In this document: positions 35,307 through 44,389 of the stretch, piece after piece
Layout: each line of letters begins with the position of its first letter
How positions within the stretch are numbered: the stretch's first letter is position 1
Source: Paenibacillus sp. E222
GTDB taxonomy: Bacteria > Bacillota > Bacilli > Paenibacillales > Paenibacillaceae
NCBI RefSeq assembly: GCF_013401555.1
Contig: NZ_CP058552.1
Location: forward strand, 4,092,001 to 4,156,000
Length of the DNA: 64,000 nt
Reading direction: 5' to 3'
Notes under the pieces: generated by a model
What the model was told of the DNA's origin: nothing
The model's database searches: none
What the model saw: only the letters and a program-made list of their open reading frames with translations
Position numbers and translations under genes: made by a program

Positions 35307-37078
35307 CCCGGCACCCCTTTGCGTTGGACATCGACCATCTCTGCATACGCAGGCAGGCGTTTAATAAGCTCGTCGTGATGTCCCGAGCCCATTAGGACGC
35401 CATGGTCCATAAACAAAATGTTGTCCGCATTTCGAATGGTATACAATCGGTGAGCCACCGTAATCATCGTCGCCGATTTTGCCAAGGTTCCAATCGAATG
35501 TTGCAGGATGCTCTCGGTGTGAAGATCGAGTCCGACGGTCGGCTCATCGAACAAAATAATGGAAGGTCGCTTCAAAAAAGCCCGCGCTACGGCAAGCCGT
35601 TGCTTTTCCCCACCGGATAGTCCTCTACCGCCTTCACCGACGGGGGTATCAAATCCCTGCTCCAGTTGGGATACAACCTGCGAAAGACCCGCGTCCGCAG
35701 CCGCTGCCTCAATTTCAGCCCTGGAGACTTTCCGCCCGGCACCGATTGCGATATTATCAGCGAAGGTACCTGCAAAAATGTAAGGATGCTGCGTAATGTA
35801 GCTGATATGTTCGAACCATATCGTCTCATTCTGTTGAGTAAGCGGGTTTCCACTCACTAGAATGGTCCCCGACACCGGTCTTAGTAAACCCGCTATAAGA
35901 TGGAGCAAGGTTGTTTTACCGGATCCGCTATGACCAACAAGGGCAATATGATCTCCTGGTCGAATTGTGATCGAACCTGTATTCAGCTCAAATGAGTCAG
36001 GTGCATACTGAAACCGGACATTGTCCAGTTCAATGGTGGGCGGCATTGGAAACAGCTTCTTCGGAAATGTCTGGAGCCCTACCGGCTGATCCTTCAGATC
36101 GTTTCTATCGTTCGTGTCCGCGAGCATGGTTTCAACCTTGCGAACCGCCCCCATACTGGTTCGCCCATTGTGAAAGGCTGTTCCCGAACTCTTTAGTAAG
36201 CTGTAAAATTCGGGCACGAGCAACAATACAAAAAAGGCCGTGTGAAACGACATCGATTTGAAAACAAGGAGCTGAATGGCCAGTTCGAGAGCAACAATCC
36301 CGATGCTCAGCATCACAATTGATTCCAGCATGAGGGTATTCGTAAACGCAATCTTCAAAATATCCATTGTGGCATCACGGTATCTTAAGCTACTACGTTC
36401 GATTTCTTGCTGCTGATGGCGGGCCCGTCCGAATATTTTTAACGTAACGAGCCCTTGAAGAGAATCTAGAAATGTACCGGAAAATTCAGCCAACTGCGCA
36501 TACTTTTCTTCTGATTTATTTTTTGTTTTCAGCCCTACCAAAATCATAAAAATCGGTATAAACGGTGCTGTAACCAGCATGATAATACCTGAATTGGCAT
36601 GTTGGGTAAACGAAACGACTAAAATCAGAATGGGGATAATGACCATTTCCACCATACGCGGCATGTATTGACTGAAATAACTATCCGCCTCATCCACAGC
36701 ATCCAGCGCAATGCTGACCTTTCCCCCCGTTTGCCCTTGAAGAGAGGAAGGCATGGAAGCATGCATGAAATTTTCAAGCACGGCTGCTCGCATATTTATT
36801 TTGGCGGTTGCTGCCATTTGCAAACCAACTGTCGCGTTCCCTAATGACAACAGTGTACGCATCGTCATCACGACCAGTAGGATGCCAAGTAGTAGGGCAA
36901 CCGATGATAAAGATGCTTTCTCTACAAAGATCTGCTGGACGGCTTCGGCCAGCAGTGCAGCCTGACTTACAATCGCGGCGCCTAGTGCGAGCGAGATGAA
37001 TGACAGGTAAATGAGACGTTTGCGTTGCGCGGTCAACTGTATAGCAATCAAGCTTCTTTTCTCCTTCACCAAACTCAA
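35303..37078 (-). CDS. cydD: Thiol reductant ABC exporter subunit CydD
   Basis: 591 residues with the same exporter layout as the next gene. Walker A GHSGSGKTTLL, signature LSGGEKQRLAVARAFL, Walker B IILFDEPTVGLD, H-loop in TVAHRL. It is the partner of CydC in the heterodimeric exporter. It lies 34 bases downstream of cydB and overlaps cydC. The frame is intact, as are all four cyd genes. Confidence 0.92.
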   Translation of the reverse strand: MSLVKEKRSLIAIQLTAQRKRLIYLSFISLALGAAIVSQAALLAEAVQQIFVEKASLSSVALLLGILLVVMTMRTLLSLGNATVGLQMAATAKINMRAAVLENFMHASMPSSLQGQTGGKVSIALDAVDEADSYFSQYMPRMVEMVIIPILILVVSFTQHANSGIIMLVTAPFIPIFMILVGLKTKNKSEEKYAQLAEFSGTFLDSLQGLVTLKIFGRARHQQQEIERSSLRYRDATMDILKIAFTNTLMLESIVMLSIGIVALELAIQLLVFKSMSFHTAFFVLLLVPEFYSLLKSSGTAFHNGRTSMGAVRKVETMLADTNDRNDLKDQPVGLQTFPKKLFPMPPTIELDNVRFQYAPDSFELNTGSITIRPGDHIALVGHSGSGKTTLLHLIAGLLRPVSGTILVSGNPLTQQNETIWFEHISYITQHPYIFAGTFADNIAIGAGRKVSRAEIEAAAADAGLSQVVSQLEQGFDTPVGEGGRGLSGGEKQRLAVARAFLKRPSIILFDEPTVGLDLHTESILQHSIGTLAKSATMITVAHRLYTIRNADNILFMDHGVLMGSGHHDELIKRLPAYAEMVDVQRKGVPG

Positions 37079-37112
37079 CTCCTTTTATGGTAGTAGCCTG
37101 CGAGTAATCAGC

Positions 37113-38126
37113 CTACTTTTTCCCTTTCACGTAATCCGCATCAAATAGAAACAGCTTGAAAACCAAAATAAGAGAAGGAATTAATAGACACATACCCCCG
37201 ATAAATACGACAACCAGCGCGAAGCCCATTGAGGATGAGGTAACGCTGCTTTGAATCGTAATGTAGGGATCAAGAATATAGGGATACTGCCCAATCCCGT
37301 AAGCGAAAAAGGCACAGAGAAATTGCAGCATGATGCAAACAAATGCTACCCCATAGCGACGGCCGCGGTATAACAGCCACAACGCAATGATGAAAAAGGT
37401 AACAGAAAGTGCTAACAGCCACCATAAATCCATCATATTTTGATAGTGCCGCTCATTGTGTTGCCCCAAATAGATAAAGGCCGTCAGGGCGATAATAATC
37501 GTCGGTGTGCTCCAGAACAGCGCATAGGTCCGCATAAGCTTTAGGGCAGCTTTGTCCTCTGCTCGTGAAGCGTAAAACGTCAAAAAACAGGCACTAATAA
37601 ACAAAACAGACACAATCGCCAATCCAACGATGCTCCACGATAATGGATTGGTTAATAAAGCCCAGTAATCCAGAGAAACCGTCTGATCCTGCTTCAAGAT
37701 AAAGCCGCCTTCAGACAGGGTCAGCGCCACGGACAATGAAGCCGGGATCAGCAAACCCGTTGCGCCGTACAAAAACAGATAGACAATATTATTTTTGGAC
37801 CCATAGTTTTCAAATGCATAGAACGAGCCACGAATAGCAAGCAGCACGATTGCGACACTCCCTGGAACAATAAGCGCCGAGCCATAATAATACGCTGTAT
37901 CCGGAAAAAATCCGATCATGCCGATGTAGAAAAAGACGAAAAACACATTTGTGATCTCCCATACGGGTGACAAATAACGAGAAATCAGACGATTAATGAG
38001 GTGGTCCTGCTTGGTCAGGCGGGCATAAAAGGCAAAGAAACCTGCTCCAAAGTCAATGGAGGCTAAAATAAGATAACCGTACAAAAACAGCCAAAGTACT
38101 GAAATTCCAATCAAATCATAACTCAT
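37113..38126 (-). CDS. cydB: Cytochrome bd ubiquinol oxidase subunit II
   Basis: 337 residues and about eight to nine membrane segments. It starts with LIGISVLWLFLYGYLILASI and contains FGAGFFAFYAR, the CydB signature region. It forms the bd-type terminal oxidase with CydA and may take part in binding the haems. The ATG overlaps the cydA stop as TGATG. Length is normal for Firmicutes CydB. Confidence 0.93.
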   Translation of the reverse strand: MSYDLIGISVLWLFLYGYLILASIDFGAGFFAFYARLTKQDHLINRLISRYLSPVWEITNVFFVFFYIGMIGFFPDTAYYYGSALIVPGSVAIVLLAIRGSFYAFENYGSKNNIVYLFLYGATGLLIPASLSVALTLSEGGFILKQDQTVSLDYWALLTNPLSWSIVGLAIVSVLFISACFLTFYASRAEDKAALKLMRTYALFWSTPTIIIALTAFIYLGQHNERHYQNMMDLWWLLALSVTFFIIALWLLYRGRRYGVAFVCIMLQFLCAFFAYGIGQYPYILDPYITIQSSVTSSSMGFALVVVFIGGMCLLIPSLILVFKLFLFDADYVKGKK

Positions 38127-39490
38127 CAGGCATGCGCATCCTTCCCGGACCTCTTGTTACCCGCATGCTGTGCCCACTTCTCCATCTCAGTTTCTGCCGG
38201 ATTATTGTGGAATAAGCGCCGAAGAACAAGAACACTAACCGCGCCTAATACGATGTAAAGAAGAAGGAAGAGGAAAAAAAGAATTCTCACGCTGGGCGAT
38301 GTCGTCGCCGCTTCTTCTACACGCATATATCCTCGTAGAATCCACGGCTGCCGCCCCAACTCGGCGTAAAACCAGCCCAACTCGACTCCCAAAAATGCGA
38401 GCGGCGCACCTAGAGCAATAATGCGGAGCAGCCATTTATTGTGCTCATTGCGTTTTTTCCAGAATGTAAATAGGAAATACAGAACGGATATGCCCAATAA
38501 CGCAAACCCTATGCCAGCCATCAAATCAAAAAAATAATGCACAAGGAGCGGAGGTTGTTCATCTGGAGAAAATTCATTCAGACCTGTTACTTTCGCATTA
38601 AAATTTCCAAAAGCCAGGAAGCTGAGAATCTTCGGCAGGTGAATTGCGCCAATAATTTTATGCTCGGCATTAAGCCACCCCAATAGAATCAAATCCGCGC
38701 CGCTCTCGGTCTCAAAATGCCATTCCGCAGCAGCTAGCTTTTCCGGCTGATGCTCGGCCAAGAACTTGGCAGACGCATCTCCAGCTACTGTGTTTAGCAA
38801 TCCGAATAACATAACAACGGCCATCATAAGCTTTAACGCTTTTTTGTGGTATCCAGTAACCCCTTTTCTAAGCATCGTAAAAGCCGCAATTCCTGCTAGC
38901 AGAGCCGCTCCTGTTAAGTAGGCTGAGCTTAATACATGGAACACTTTGGAGAACGTCGCCGTATTCAGCATCGCTTGCACAGGGTTAACGGCTGTAAATT
39001 GTCCACCTTGCATTGTGAATCCCCCAGGTTGGTTCATAAAACCATTCACAGTCGTAATAAAAACAGCAGACATTCCTGCCCCTAAGACAATGGGGAGTGT
39101 GAGCAGCCAATGAATATAGGGATTCTTGAACCGATCCCACGTATACAGATAAATGCCTAAAAAGATAGCTTCAAAAAAGAATGCAAATACCTCCATGAAT
39201 AACGGAAGTGCAATAACGTTCCCTGCCAATTTCATAAAATTCGGCCATACCAATGCCAGTTGCAGTGAAATTGCCGTGCCTGTTACGACACCAACTGCGA
39301 CGGATATAACAAACCCCCGCGCCCACCTCTTAGCCATCAGTGTGTAATGAGAATCTTGCTTGCGGATGCCGATGAACTCAGCAATCGCGATCATGAGAGG
39401 GATACCGACACCAATCGTCGCGAATATCATATGGAACCCTAGTGTCATTCCTGTCACCAGCCTGCTCCATAGTACCGTATCAATTCCCAT
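38126..39490 (-). CDS. cydA: Cytochrome bd ubiquinol oxidase subunit I
   Basis: 454 residues with nine membrane segments. The axial haem ligand His is in TLGFHMIFATIG (about His20), the second His lies in KVFHVLSSAYL-like segments, and the C-terminal GWFYAELGRQPWIL motif is present. The short Q-loop (around DEQPPLLV) is of the Bacillus type. It reduces oxygen to water with menaquinol and works at low oxygen. The ribosome binding site GGGAGG precedes ATG. The upstream region has been rearranged: a hemQ fragment lies only 67 bases away, so the native promoter may be altered. Confidence 0.94.
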   Translation of the reverse strand: MGIDTVLWSRLVTGMTLGFHMIFATIGVGIPLMIAIAEFIGIRKQDSHYTLMAKRWARGFVISVAVGVVTGTAISLQLALVWPNFMKLAGNVIALPLFMEVFAFFFEAIFLGIYLYTWDRFKNPYIHWLLTLPIVLGAGMSAVFITTVNGFMNQPGGFTMQGGQFTAVNPVQAMLNTATFSKVFHVLSSAYLTGAALLAGIAAFTMLRKGVTGYHKKALKLMMAVVMLFGLLNTVAGDASAKFLAEHQPEKLAAAEWHFETESGADLILLGWLNAEHKIIGAIHLPKILSFLAFGNFNAKVTGLNEFSPDEQPPLLVHYFFDLMAGIGFALLGISVLYFLFTFWKKRNEHNKWLLRIIALGAPLAFLGVELGWFYAELGRQPWILRGYMRVEEAATTSPSVRILFFLFLLLYIVLGAVSVLVLRRLFHNNPAETEMEKWAQHAGNKRSGKDAHA

Positions 39491-39556
39491 TCCTTACGAC
39501 CTCCCTTCCAAAGCCATTTGTAATTTGTGTTGATTATATATCTGTCCCTCAGCAAT

Positions 39557-39714
39557 CTGGTTTTACGAATTTGGCGAACCGAGAACGATTAAATGCGTTC
39601 TCCGCTGAGTTCAGCTCCTTGAGTGTGTCGCGTAGGTTTATAAACATAATGTCTGCCTTCTGGCCGACGATGGCATACATTGCCAAGCTGCCTTCCATCC
39701 GGGATTCGACCGCC
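39557..39714 (-). pseudogene. Internal hemQ fragment, 158-base ectopic copy
   Basis: 158 bases match 41744-41901 of the intact hemQ gene in the same orientation with about six differences. Edges are sharp: CTGGTTTTACG on one side, GATTCGACCGCC on the other. It encodes an internal segment ([20 protein letters not shown]) without start or end. It sits directly upstream of cydA and directly abuts an IS3 transposase fragment, which suggests capture during an IS-related event. Confidence 0.9.
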
Positions 39715-39722
39715 ATAACGAC

Positions 39723-39905
39723 AATCCGTTGGTCCTGGAGACGTCTAAAAAGGTATTTAAACAACATAAAGACGTGACTGGATTGACCGTTATCAGCGAC
39801 CAAGGATGCCAATACACGTCTCATGCATAACACGACATGCTGCCACAGGTTGGCACACAATCAACATGTCGTTGGGGGCAGTTGTCTTGATGGGTTCGTG
39901 ATGGG
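39723..39905 (+). pseudogene. IS3-family transposase (OrfB) fragment
   Basis: NPLVLETSKKVFKQHKDVTG continues to LTVISDQGCQYTSHA, followed by stop and HDMLPQVGTQ. This fits the rve/DDE core of IS3-family OrfB, including the second catalytic Asp in SDQG. Both ends are missing, and later codons are shifted. It lies between the hemQ fragment and ridA. Confidence 0.7.
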
Positions 39906-39933
39906 CACGCCTCCTCGTCAAACCCGCGTCCGC

Positions 39934-40392
39934 TTAGGCTTGAGGCAGCACTGCCTTGAAGACGATTTCGATTAGTTGCTCTGGGAAGCCCAGTCTCGGT
40001 ACGCCGATCAAATTGCTGGCGACCTGAGGCCGCGGCGTCCCGTAGACTTCTTTCCGAACCTTGCCTGCGACCGCAAACGCCGCATCGACATCGAGGACGT
40101 AGAGCGTATCTTCAACCACGTGGTCGAAGGTGGCCCCGAATTGTGCTAGGATCTTCGCGGCATTGGCATAGGTTACCCGCATCTGCTCCTCCATCATCGA
40201 GAAGTCGGCCGGCTTCCCAGATTCATCGAGCACCGCGGGGAAGACCATCGCCCCATTTTCGTCGTGGCTGAGTTGGCCGGAAACATGGATCGTGTTTCCG
40301 ATCTTGATTGCTTGTGCATAACCGTAAGCGTCTTCCGCCGGCACACCATGATAGGCGGCCTCTTTACCATTCGTTGCGTTCGTATTCGTCAT
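39934..40392 (-). CDS. RidA/YjgF-family protein
   Basis: 152 residues from the ATG at 40392, which follows AAAGGAGAT; a longer frame to 40461 has no ribosome binding site. The fold is recognised by IKIGNTIHVSGQLSHDENGA, the MEEQMRVTYANAAKILAQFG helix and the C-terminal RPQVASNLIGVPRLGFPEQL IEI strand. RidA proteins deaminate reactive enamines and imines. The Arg of the active site is replaced or shifted in many subgroups; here Arg in GTPRPQ may serve. GC-rich compared with its neighbours, so perhaps acquired. Confidence 0.85.
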   Translation of the reverse strand: MTNTNATNGKEAAYHGVPAEDAYGYAQAIKIGNTIHVSGQLSHDENGAMVFPAVLDESGKPADFSMMEEQMRVTYANAAKILAQFGATFDHVVEDTLYVLDVDAAFAVAGKVRKEVYGTPRPQVASNLIGVPRLGFPEQLIEIVFKAVLPQA

Positions 40393-40597
40393 CTTCTTAT
40401 CTCCTTTTCGTATACGCTGACTCGGATATCCGAGCCGCTTTTTCTTGTGAGCCGATTGCATTGTCGTTGCTGATGGATAACATTATGCTCAGGAACCGTT
40501 CTTTTTTTATACACCAGCAACGATTACTGGACATATGAGCGCAGCGCCGCTTATGAGGGGTTAAGTTTTTGGATGACTCCCCGAGTGAGATCCCCCC

Positions 40598-41158
40598 TTA
40601 GGATTCAACTGCAATCAGAAATGGCTGAGTGACGAATTCAGCATACTTCTTAGCCAGTTTTTCAAGAGCTTCGTCATTTACTTCTATAACACCACTAATT
40701 TCAAAGGAGGGTTTATAAAGCATTTTTACACGATTTGCAGAAGCCTGGAAGGGTCTCAGCAGCTCGCTATAAGAATATTGATGGAATCCGCCGGCTTGAT
40801 AAGCTTCACGAACACCGCCGGTTGAAATGGCCAGCCGCAGTTCCTTACCTTCCAGCTTATTTCCTCCCGGCCCGTACGCCCAGCCGCTGCCCCATACTTT
40901 GTCCAGCCATTTTTTCAACAAGTAAGGAGCGCTGTACCAGTAAAATGGGAATTGAAGTACAATCCGGTCGTAATTTTCCAAAAGTTGGCGTTCTTTTTCC
41001 ACGTCGATTTGTTCGTCAGGGTAAGCTTCATACAGCAGGTGGACAGTGACTTCTTCATGTATTAATAGTTCTTCGGTCAGCCGTTTATTTATTCTTGAGC
41101 TATTTAAGTTAGGATGGGTTACAATGACCAATGTTTTTTCCGTCTGGTTTGTCATCAA
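40598..41158 (-). CDS. NAD(P)H-dependent quinone reductase, KefF/MdaB type
   Basis: 186 residues with a flavodoxin-like fold: VIVTHPNLNSSRINKRL at the N-terminus (FMN phosphate loop), IVLQFPFYWYSAPYLLKKWL (active-site region) and AYGPGGNKLEGKELRLAIST. The family uses FMN or FAD and two-electron reduction of quinones, and some serve potassium efflux systems. ATG with AAGGAGAAAC upstream. It is separate from ridA and hemQ by about 140-200 bases on each side. Confidence 0.88.
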   Translation of the reverse strand: MMTNQTEKTLVIVTHPNLNSSRINKRLTEELLIHEEVTVHLLYEAYPDEQIDVEKERQLLENYDRIVLQFPFYWYSAPYLLKKWLDKVWGSGWAYGPGGNKLEGKELRLAISTGGVREAYQAGGFHQYSYSELLRPFQASANRVKMLYKPSFEISGVIEVNDEALEKLAKKYAEFVTQPFLIAVES

Positions 41159-41297
41159 TCTAAGTTTCTCCTTATCCGGGTTGATTTTTTGTTAAGTTTC
41201 CTCGATACTTTGCAATTGGGTTTATATTTTCGAAATGGACCTAGAACTGTCACGAAATATAAAAAAATTAAAAATCCGTGAAGCATAATTTAGCCCT

Positions 41298-42044
41298 TCA
41301 CACGTTCAGCAACTCTGTCAAGCCAGCAGGTGTGAGTATGTTGCCAACGTAAAACTGGCCGAATTCTCCGAAGCGTGCGCTAGTCTCGTCGAACCGCATC
41401 TCATAGACGAGCTTCTTAAACTGCAGCGGATCGTCGGCAAACAGTGTAACACCCCACTCCCAATCGTCGAAGCCGACCGAGCCGGTGATAATCTGCTTGA
41501 CCTTGCCTGCATAAGTGCGGCCGATCATACCGTGACTGCGCATGAAGTTTTTGCGCTCCTCCAGAGAAAGCATGTACCAGTTATCGTTAAGCATGCGTCG
41601 CTTGTTCATAGGGTAAAAGCAGATATGTTTCGCCTTGGGTAAGATTGGCTTAAGGCGAGCGGCTACTTCGGGAACTTGCATCGGATCGGAGCCGGGAGGG
41701 GCTAAATAATTGCTCAGCTCGACGACACTGACGTACGAGTAAACTGGTTTTACGAATTTTGCGAACCGAGAACGATTAAATGCGTTCTCCGCTGAGTTCA
41801 GCTCCTCGAGTGTCTCGCGTAGGTTTATAAACATAATGTCTGCCTTCTGGCCTACGATGGCGTACATTGCCAAGCTGCCCTCCATCCGGGATTCGACCGC
41901 CGACCATTCATAGATTAGCGTCATCAAATCATGCTTTGCATACTCGCGTTCCTCTGTGGTTGCACTTTCCCAGGCAAGCCAGTCGATGGTGCGGAAATCA
42001 TGCAGTGCATACCAACCCTCTATCGTTTCTGTTGCTTCACTCAT
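41298..42044 (-). CDS. hemQ: Coproheme decarboxylase HemQ
   Basis: 248 residues, the usual length. Chlorite-dismutase-fold motifs are present: [61 protein letters not shown] segment with the haem-ligand His, then [20 protein letters not shown]. It completes haem b synthesis in Gram-positives by oxidative decarboxylation of coproheme III. Essential haem enzyme near the bd oxidase genes. An internal 158-base piece is duplicated upstream of cydA. Confidence 0.93.
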   Translation of the reverse strand: MSEATETIEGWYALHDFRTIDWLAWESATTEEREYAKHDLMTLIYEWSAVESRMEGSLAMYAIVGQKADIMFINLRETLEELNSAENAFNRSRFAKFVKPVYSYVSVVELSNYLAPPGSDPMQVPEVAARLKPILPKAKHICFYPMNKRRMLNDNWYMLSLEERKNFMRSHGMIGRTYAGKVKQIITGSVGFDDWEWGVTLFADDPLQFKKLVYEMRFDETSARFGEFGQFYVGNILTPAGLTELLNV

Positions 42045-42102
42045 CTTACTTCAACTCCCCTGGTTGTTTTGTCTTATCCAATAGCTTTCTTTTTTTTGAA
42101 TT

Positions 42103-42336
42103 TCATTTCTTGATCTTAGAACAAAGAGTGATTTCATCCTGATAAGGAGTTGCTGCATCTAATGTAACGGGACTATAGTCGAACTGTCGTGTTTTAAGAA
42201 ATGATGATTTATCATCATACACTTGATCGACCATGCAGTCTTTCTTCTCAAGATTTGATTTGAGAAGCATTTGAATGCGTCTATCCCGAGCAACAATGAG
42301 AATTTTAGTTCCGTATTTTAACAAATATATAATCAC
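42103..42336 (-). pseudogene. Degenerate receiver-domain fragment
   Basis: 77 codons: KILIVARDRRIQMLLKSNLE, then FDYSPVTLDAATPYQDEITL CSKIKK. This follows an OmpR-type receiver domain (ILIVDDExxI...; FDYDLVILDVMLPxxDG), but the acidic pocket DD is lost (IVARD). The phospho-acceptor Asp is still there (TLDAA). The rest of the receiver and the effector domain are absent. No good ribosome binding site. Either a dead response regulator or a degraded pseudo-receiver. Confidence 0.5.
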
Positions 42337-42547
42337 TTCCTTGTCCTTGCGTGCACTACAAATTCATTATGTGACAACTCTTTAATTCGGCGAAAAAAAG
42401 GTCAGATCAGTTCAACGCCTTTAAAATCTACTTTTCAGTCATTCTCAAGTCCTCCTATAAGTTTTAGTTATTCCAAAAAGGTAATAACTCTCATGAAAAC
42501 AAAATGGCTCGGCGCTATTTCATTCTAGAACAGCTTGTTGTACAATA

Positions 42548-42569
42548 AAAGATACCGAACGGTACCTTT
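42548..42569. promoter_or_regulatory. TetR operator, copy 3 (imperfect)
   Basis: AAAGATACCGAACGGTACCT plus TT matches the palindromes at 31352 and 49574 except for a few bases. It is followed by a stretch that resembles the leader and the 3' end of the TetR gene. It lies about 370 bases upstream of an MFS gene that it may control. Confidence 0.65.
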
Positions 42570-42780
42570 TATTGTATCATGATTCTATTGAAAGGCAAGA
42601 CCGGAATCGTATGTTCGATTTTTTCGTGACAGGATTAAAGCTGGGGAGTTTAGGGGGATCTGGATTTAAGGAGTTTTGCTCAGTAAATTGGATAGGCTAA
42701 CAAGCGCGTGCTAATGAATATAACATTCTTCTCGTCTTATTTGCAGGAATGCTGTTTCGCAAGGAAACACGAGTAGATGG
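42570..42780 (+). pseudogene. TetR-gene remnant (third copy)
   Basis: After the operator the leader TATTGTATCATGATTCTATT parallels the leader of the intact TetR genes. Then GCTGGGGAGTTTAGG, GGAGTTTTGCTCAGTAAATT and an ending like CAGGAATGCTGTTT correspond to their GEFKED, GGILLSKLD and LQNCC codons. The DNA-binding part is deleted and frames are broken. A third member of the family once stood here. Confidence 0.6.
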
Positions 42781-42941
42781 AACAACCATTGTGCGTATAT
42801 GTATGACAAAATGGTGAGCTATATCGAAGGAGTAGCAGAAAGAGCTTGTCGAACGGGGCTTGTGAATAATGCAGGAATCACCCGAGTCTGGTGCTAAAGC
42901 TGCTGGTTTTCGAGTGCTTTCTTATTGAGAAAAACGGATAG
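42781..42941. other. Gap with a possible SDR fragment
   Basis: A short frame contains GLVNNAGITR, the motif of short-chain dehydrogenases, without any other domain. It may be a remnant or chance. The MFS ribosome binding site follows. Confidence 0.3.
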
Positions 42942-44153
42942 GTGGTTATTTATTTGGATGCAGTGAATATAGAAAATAAACCAGAAAGTAAAAGACCGAC
43001 TTTGGCGCTATTAGCGCTGACAATCGGGGCATTTGCGATTGGAATGACTGAATTTATTATTATGGGGTTACTTCCTGAAGTGGCCGAAAGCTTGCAGGTG
43101 TCCATCCCCTCAGCAGGGCTACTCATTACCGGATATGCACTGGGTGTGGCTATAGGAGCTCCTATCATCACAGTCGCCACTCATCGAATGAAGCGAAAGC
43201 AGTTGCTTCTTTTTCTTATGATTCTGTTCATATCAGGTAATGCATTGGCTGCTCTTGCACCGAACTATGGAGTATTAATGGTAGCTCGTATCGTGGCTGC
43301 ATTAACTCATGGGTCCTTTTTTGGCGTTGGATCTGTTATTGCAGCTGGACTGGTTCCTAAGGAAAAACGGGCTGGAGCTATTGCAATCATGTTTACCGGT
43401 CTGACACTTGCAAATATTCTTGGCGTTCCGATCGGTACATTTATTGGTCAAGCCTTTGGATGGAGATCCACTTTTTGGGCGATCACTATCCTAGGTCTGA
43501 TTGCTTTGATTGGGATTGCCGTGCTCGTTCCAAAAGTAGAATCAGCTTTATCGAACCTTAAGCAGGAGCTTAGTGTACTGCGTAAGCCAACCGTTTATAT
43601 TGCTCTTTTGATGACGACGTTTGGTAATGGAGGGCTCTTTACGGTATTCACTTATATTTCACCGATTTTAACTGATATTACTAAGTTCCCGGTGAATTCG
43701 GTTTCTTACATCCTTGTTTTATTCGGGATCGGCATCACGCTTGGGAATATTATCGGAGGCAAGCTGGCTGACCGCAAATTAATGCCGTCTCTCCTCGGGA
43801 TACTCGTTGTGTTGGCCATAGTTTTGGCATTATTCTCAATTACGGATCAGCATAAAGTGCCTGCTTTGATTACTATTTTTATATTAGGAATGGCTGCTTT
43901 TGGAATTATACCAGGATTGCAGCTTCATATGCTGAATATGGCCAAAGAAGCTCCAACGCTGGCGTCGACTTTAAATGTTGCGGCTTTTAACCTGGGTAAT
44001 GCGTTTGGTGCGTATATCGGAGGCTTGGTTATAGATTTACAATTTGGGGGAGGCCTAACAGCCGTTCCTTGGGTTGCTTCCATCGTAACCGGCGTGGGAA
44101 TTTTATTTACTCTCTGGAGTGTTCAACAACAAAAGAAAAGTACTAGGCCGTAA
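42942..44153 (+). CDS. MFS transporter, DHA1/AraJ-like
   Basis: 403 residues with 12 membrane segments; AIGMTEFIIMGLLPEVAESL at the N-terminus and HRMKRKQLLLFLMILF are hallmarks of the AraJ/YdhP/PbuE group, which exports sugars, purines or drugs. The start could be GTG at 42942 or GTG at 42963; neither ribosome binding site is strong. The TetR operator copy 3 and TetR remnant upstream imply that it was controlled by the same kind of repressor as the two GAPDH genes. With its own regulator lost, the two intact TetR proteins may act in trans. Confidence 0.86.
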   Translation: MVIYLDAVNIENKPESKRPTLALLALTIGAFAIGMTEFIIMGLLPEVAESLQVSIPSAGLLITGYALGVAIGAPIITVATHRMKRKQLLLFLMILFISGNALAALAPNYGVLMVARIVAALTHGSFFGVGSVIAAGLVPKEKRAGAIAIMFTGLTLANILGVPIGTFIGQAFGWRSTFWAITILGLIALIGIAVLVPKVESALSNLKQELSVLRKPTVYIALLMTTFGNGGLFTVFTYISPILTDITKFPVNSVSYILVLFGIGITLGNIIGGKLADRKLMPSLLGILVVLAIVLALFSITDQHKVPALITIFILGMAAFGIIPGLQLHMLNMAKEAPTLASTLNVAAFNLGNAFGAYIGGLVIDLQFGGGLTAVPWVASIVTGVGILFTLWSVQQQKKSTRP

Positions 44154-44337
44154 TTTTAGGGTAAGCTTTGCTTATCGTCCATGAGAAATCGTGGGTCTTA
44201 TAGAGACAGACTTTGATGGGGGATTGCTCGTGTTTGCCACAATCACTGAATCAAGATGGATTTTCAGCGTCCGTACGGGAAACGGATATAGTCGCGTCGG
44301 GAACTGGGGTTTTATTGAATGTCAGGAGGGGATTGGC
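44154..44337. other. Intergenic stretch, no gene seen
   Basis: A short gap between the MFS and TetR/SDR genes with no open frame of note. Confidence 0.4.
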
Positions 44338-44386
44338 ACCAATATAGCATCGCTATAGACAAACTAAGTAGCTGTGCTATATTGGT
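44338..44386. promoter_or_regulatory. Inverted repeat upstream of TetR/SDR operon
   Basis: ACCAATATAGCA (44338) is inverted exactly as TGCTATATTGGT (44375) with 25 bases between, right up to the TetR start at 44390. TetR family members usually bind such sites in their own promoter. No ribosome binding site is visible between the repeat and ATG, so the transcript may be leaderless or start further in. Confidence 0.5.
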
Positions 44387-44389
44387 CGC

